Positions 5,525-7,737 of a DNA stretch of 7,737 nt are shown one piece after another. Made by a program: the position numbers and the translations under genes. Within the stretch, counting starts at the first letter, position 1. Each line of letters begins with the position of its first letter. This stretch comes from Alphaproteobacteria bacterium. GTDB taxonomy: Bacteria > Pseudomonadota > Alphaproteobacteria > Rhodobacterales > Rhodobacteraceae. The notes beneath the pieces are model-generated. The model saw only the letters and a list, made by a program, of their open reading frames with translations. It made no database searches and was not told where the DNA came from. The stretch is from positions 1-7,737 of the forward strand of contig JAUIBJ010000140.1 of assembly GCA_030428025.1 (NCBI GenBank), in the 5' to 3' direction.

Positions 5525-6931
5525 TCACATCATTTCATCCTGAACCTGGCGGACCGCCGTGTCGAGAATGTCGAACATCTCGTCGATCTGGGTCTCGGTG
5601 ATGATCAGCGGCGGCGAGAACACGCACATCTGGTAGAGCGGCCGCACGATCAGCCCCATCTCCTCGCATTTCGCGTCCACCCGGGCGCCGAATTCGGCGT
5701 CGATGGCCAGCCGGCGCTCTTCCGGCAGGTCCGGCGCGGCGGCCCCCTCGACACAGCCGATCAGCCCGGCGCCACGGGTGTCGCCGACGATCTCGTGCCG
5801 GGCCAGGTCGTGCACGCGGGCCTGGAAATGCGGGGTGATGGCGCGAACGTGCTCCAGAATCCCCTCGCGTTCCATGATCTCGATATTCTTCAGCGCGGCG
5901 GCACAGCAGACCGGATGACCGGAATAGGTGAAGCCGTTGGAAAAGGCCACGTCCTCCCGGCCTGCCGCGCTGATCTCGTCCCACAGCCGGTCCGACAGGA
6001 TCATCGCACCAAGCGGCAGATAGCCCGAGGTGAGGCCCTTGGCACAGGTGATGATGTCGGGCGTGATGCCGAACACCTCTTCACTGGCGAACCAGTGGCC
6101 CAGACGGCCGAAGCCGGTAACCACCTCGTCGGAGATGTAGAGCACATCGTGCCGACGGCACACCTCCAGCGTGCGTTTGTGATAGCCCGGCGGCGGCACG
6201 ATCACCCCGCCCGAGGCGAGCACCGGTTCGGCGATGAAGGCGGCGACGTTTTCGGGCCCGGCCTCGAGGATCGCCTCCTCCAGTTCCGCCACCTTGGCGT
6301 CGCACCAGTCCTCGACGCTCATGCCCTTGGGGCGGACATACGGGTTGACGTTGCCAATGAAGCGCACCATCCGCTTGTCGACATCGGTGCGCGATTTCGT
6401 GCGTTCCTTGCCTGTAACGCTGGCGGCCAGATAGGTCGAGCCGTGATAACCCTTGTCGCGGGCGATGATCATCTTCTTTTCCGGCCGCCCGCGCAGGTTG
6501 TTGAAGAAATGCGCGAACCGCAACGCGCTGTCGACGGCCGACGAACCGCCGGTGGTGAAGAACACGCTGTTGAGATCGCCCGGCGTCATCTCGGCGATGC
6601 GCCTTGCCAAGAGCGAAGAAGGCTCGGACGCGAAGGCCCAGGGTGTGTAATAAGGCAGCCGCATGACCTGCTCAGCAATCGCATCGGCCATCTCCTGCCT
6701 GCCATAGCCGATCTGGGTGCACCACATGCCGCCCGGCCCATCGATATAACGCTTGCCGTCGGGATCGTAGAGATAGATCCCCTCTGCCTTTGCCGCAATC
6801 ACACGGTTGGCGTCGCTGGTGCCCACCGATTCCCAGGGGTGCAGGAAATGGGTGTTGTCCCAGTGCTGGATGGCCTCGGGAGAGATCTGCTCGTTGCTGC
6901 GGCCTTCGGCGTTGGCAAGGATGTCGGTCAT
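5525..6931 (-). CDS. Class III (omega-amine) PLP-dependent aminotransferase
   Basis: This is a full-length 468-residue fold-type I, class III aminotransferase. Lys298 in CAKGLTSGYLPLGA forms the PLP Schiff base. Asp268 in ISDEVVTGFGRLG contacts the pyridine nitrogen, and Tyr162-His163 (GYHGST) stack on the cofactor. The phosphate-binding loop is TTGGSSAVDSALRF (126-139). The N-terminal HWDNTHFLHPW (23-33) is typical of the group often labelled aspartate aminotransferase family and related to taurine-pyruvate, putrescine and beta-alanine-pyruvate enzymes. It should move an amino group from a terminal amine or omega-amino acid to pyruvate or 2-oxoglutarate in the cytoplasm; the exact donor cannot be read from sequence. 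AGAGG 6 bases before the ATG supports the start at 6931. It is first in the operon with oxygenase 2 and divergent from the TetR gene, with the shared operator upstream. No aldehyde dehydrogenase for its product is visible. Confidence 0.9.
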   Translation of the reverse strand: MTDILANAEGRSNEQISPEAIQHWDNTHFLHPWESVGTSDANRVIAAKAEGIYLYDPDGKRYIDGPGGMWCTQIGYGRQEMADAIAEQVMRLPYYTPWAFASEPSSLLARRIAEMTPGDLNSVFFTTGGSSAVDSALRFAHFFNNLRGRPEKKMIIARDKGYHGSTYLAASVTGKERTKSRTDVDKRMVRFIGNVNPYVRPKGMSVEDWCDAKVAELEEAILEAGPENVAAFIAEPVLASGGVIVPPPGYHKRTLEVCRRHDVLYISDEVVTGFGRLGHWFASEEVFGITPDIITCAKGLTSGYLPLGAMILSDRLWDEISAAGREDVAFSNGFTYSGHPVCCAAALKNIEIMEREGILEHVRAITPHFQARVHDLARHEIVGDTRGAGLIGCVEGAAAPDLPEERRLAIDAEFGARVDAKCEEMGLIVRPLYQMCVFSPPLIITETQIDEMFDILDTAVRQVQDEMM

Positions 6932-6978
6932 GTCGTGCCTCTATTCGGTCTTGTGTCAATTGTCCTGAGTTGCCTTGC

Positions 6979-7007
6979 ATCCTACTTGGATTTCTTTGAG
7001 CGCTCAA
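6979..7007 (-). promoter_or_regulatory. Candidate promoter of the aminotransferase-oxygenase 2 operon
   Basis: On the minus strand, TTGAGC (7007-7002) and TAGGAT (6984-6979) are separated by 17 bp. Transcription would start near 6972, leaving about 41 bases of leader before the ATG at 6931. The -35 hexamer is one half of the operator palindrome, so a bound repressor would block it. Each hexamer matches consensus at only four positions, so this promoter is far weaker than the one at 3017. Confidence 0.5.
6996..7007. promoter_or_regulatory. Operator copy B (TTGAGCGCTCAA) in the divergent intergenic region
   Basis: TTGAGCGCTCAA is a perfect 12-bp palindrome, flanked by ATTT (6990-6993) and AAAT (7010-7013) that also pair, giving an imperfect 24-bp dyad. 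Its core TGAGCGCTCA equals the site inside the 3017 promoter. From memory, BetI-type operators also have TTGA...TCAA half-sites, which fits the type of regulator encoded next to it. Its position would let one dimer or dimer pair control both the aminotransferase operon and the regulator gene itself. Confidence 0.78.
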
Positions 7008-7026
7008 TTAAATTCTGACGCGCCTG

Positions 7027-7055
7027 TTGCGCTGCGATGCAAAGCGCGCGATAAT
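7027..7055 (+). promoter_or_regulatory. Candidate promoter of the TetR regulator gene
   Basis: GATAAT (7050-7055) is a good -10 element, and TTGCGC (7027-7032) is a weak -35 at 17-bp spacing. Transcription would start near 7062, ahead of the ribosome binding site GGGAGG (7072-7077). An alternative is TTGGAT (6986-6991) with TAAATT (7009-7014), which would put operator B inside the spacer, as at copy A. I cannot decide between them. Confidence 0.4.
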
Positions 7056-7082
7056 TCGGGAGAACTATACCGGGAGGCGCAC

Positions 7083-7737
7083 ATGTCGGCCAGCCGAACC
7101 GAGTCGCGTCCACGCAAGGAGCGCACGGAAAACGCCAACAAGCGGCGCAGCCAGATCATTGACGCCACGCTCCGTTCGATCGTGCGCAACGGGCTGTCGG
7201 GGACCACTTTGGCAAGCGTGTCGAACGAGGCTGGGCTGTCGCAGGGCGTGGCCGTCTTTTATTTCCACAACAAGCAGACCCTTCTGGGCGCGGCTTTGCA
7301 ACGGCTTTACGAGGCCTATCAGGAAACCTGGCAGAAGGCGGTCTCGGCCGCCGGCGCGGATCCGGCGGCGCAGATCATCGCCCTTGTCCGAGCCGATTTC
7401 GCCCCCGACCTGTGCCGCGACGACAACCTGATCGTCTGGCACGCCTTTTGGGGCGAATCGAAGGCCCGGCCGCTTTACGGCGAGATTTCGGAATCGTTCG
7501 AACAGGAACGCGCCCTGGCGATGCGCAACGCCTGCGCGGCGCTGTTGCAGGCCGAGGGCAGGCCCTTGGCCGGGGCCGACGACATCGCCGCCGGAATCGA
7601 CGCGATGACTGACGGTCTGTGGCTGTCGATGTATCTGTCGAACCGGCCGCCCGATCTTGACCAGCCGATGCGACTTGCCACCCGGTATCTGTCGGCAGCC
7701 TTCCCGGCGCATGAAGCTGCGTTCCGGGCGGGCTTCG
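7083..7737 (+). CDS. TetR/AcrR-family transcriptional regulator, BetI-like (3' partial)
   Basis: The frame is open from the ATG at 7083 to the window end, giving 218 residues; only the C-terminus can be missing. GGGAGG five bases upstream supports the start. The N-terminal half-arm (KRRSQIIDATLRSIVRNGLS, 20-39) leads into the helix-turn-helix at about 42-62, ending in the typical FYFHNK-TLL of TetR proteins. The C-terminal domain carries WHAFWGES (119-126) and TDGLWLSMYLSNRP (176-189), which align with the WLAFWASS and IDGLWLR stretches I recall from BetI, the choline-responsive repressor of betaine synthesis genes. The basic N-terminal tail of about 20 residues (many Arg and Lys) is longer than in BetI. 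I infer that it represses the neighbouring oxygenase and aminotransferase genes through TGAGCGCTCA sites and responds to an amine-type effector. No betA, betB or betC gene is next to it in the visible part, so it is probably a paralogue and not BetI itself. Confidence 0.85.
   Translation, partial: MSASRTESRPRKERTENANKRRSQIIDATLRSIVRNGLSGTTLASVSNEAGLSQGVAVFYFHNKQTLLGAALQRLYEAYQETWQKAVSAAGADPAAQIIALVRADFAPDLCRDDNLIVWHAFWGESKARPLYGEISESFEQERALAMRNACAALLQAEGRPLAGADDIAAGIDAMTDGLWLSMYLSNRPPDLDQPMRLATRYLSAAFPAHEAAFRAGF

Noticed and set aside
6954..6959. TTGACA on the minus strand as a -35 for the aminotransferase
   Set aside because: A -10 at proper spacing would fall almost on the ATG at 6931 and reads ACGACA, so no usable promoter results.
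4535..7018. Open reading frame of 827 codons on the + strand, antisense to oxygenase 2 and the aminotransferase
   Set aside because: It is a GC-rich antisense shadow: its product is a low-complexity run of Arg, Gly, Pro and His with no domain, while the opposite strand encodes two proteins with intact catalytic motifs.

Overview
The window reads as chromosomal DNA from a GC-rich alphaproteobacterium, most likely a marine Rhodobacterales (Roseobacter-type) relative. This rests on codon use, a carotenoid gene, and the mix of Rieske oxygenases, a class III aminotransferase and a BetI-like regulator. The taxon is an inference from gene content, not a search. Nearly every base is coding. I see no mobile element, tRNA, rRNA or CRISPR array.

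Left part (1-3020, all + strand). The 3' part of an outer-membrane beta-barrel protein gene opens the window. After a 121-bp gap comes a two-gene unit: a membrane-bound carotenoid biosynthesis protein of the DUF422/CruF family, then a small DUF5995-like protein whose ATG overlaps the preceding stop (ATGA). A perfect 14-bp palindrome lies just before that overlap.

Right part (3017-7737). This looks like a regulated amine-catabolism locus. A first Rieske oxygenase alpha subunit (+) meets a second one (-) tail to tail, and their junction holds two GC-rich hairpins. The second oxygenase follows a class III (omega-amine type) aminotransferase in the same minus-strand operon. A BetI-like TetR regulator (+), cut by the window end, is divergent from that operon. 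The palindrome TGAGCGCTCA occurs at both ends of the locus: inside the promoter of the first oxygenase, and between the aminotransferase and the regulator. Both copies lie in a nearly identical longer block, preceded by ATTTAAT.

Proposed logic (inference): the TetR protein binds both palindromes and releases them when a quaternary or N-methylated amine-type ligand appears. The two oxygenases would hydroxylate or demethylate the substrate and the aminotransferase would remove an amino group. No ferredoxin or flavin reductase for the oxygenases is in the window, so an electron donor must lie elsewhere.

The most distinctive details are the near-consensus promoter of the first oxygenase (TTGACA, 18-bp spacer, TATAAT), the operator inside its spacer, and a predicted transcription start exactly on the A of the ATG, which implies a leaderless mRNA.
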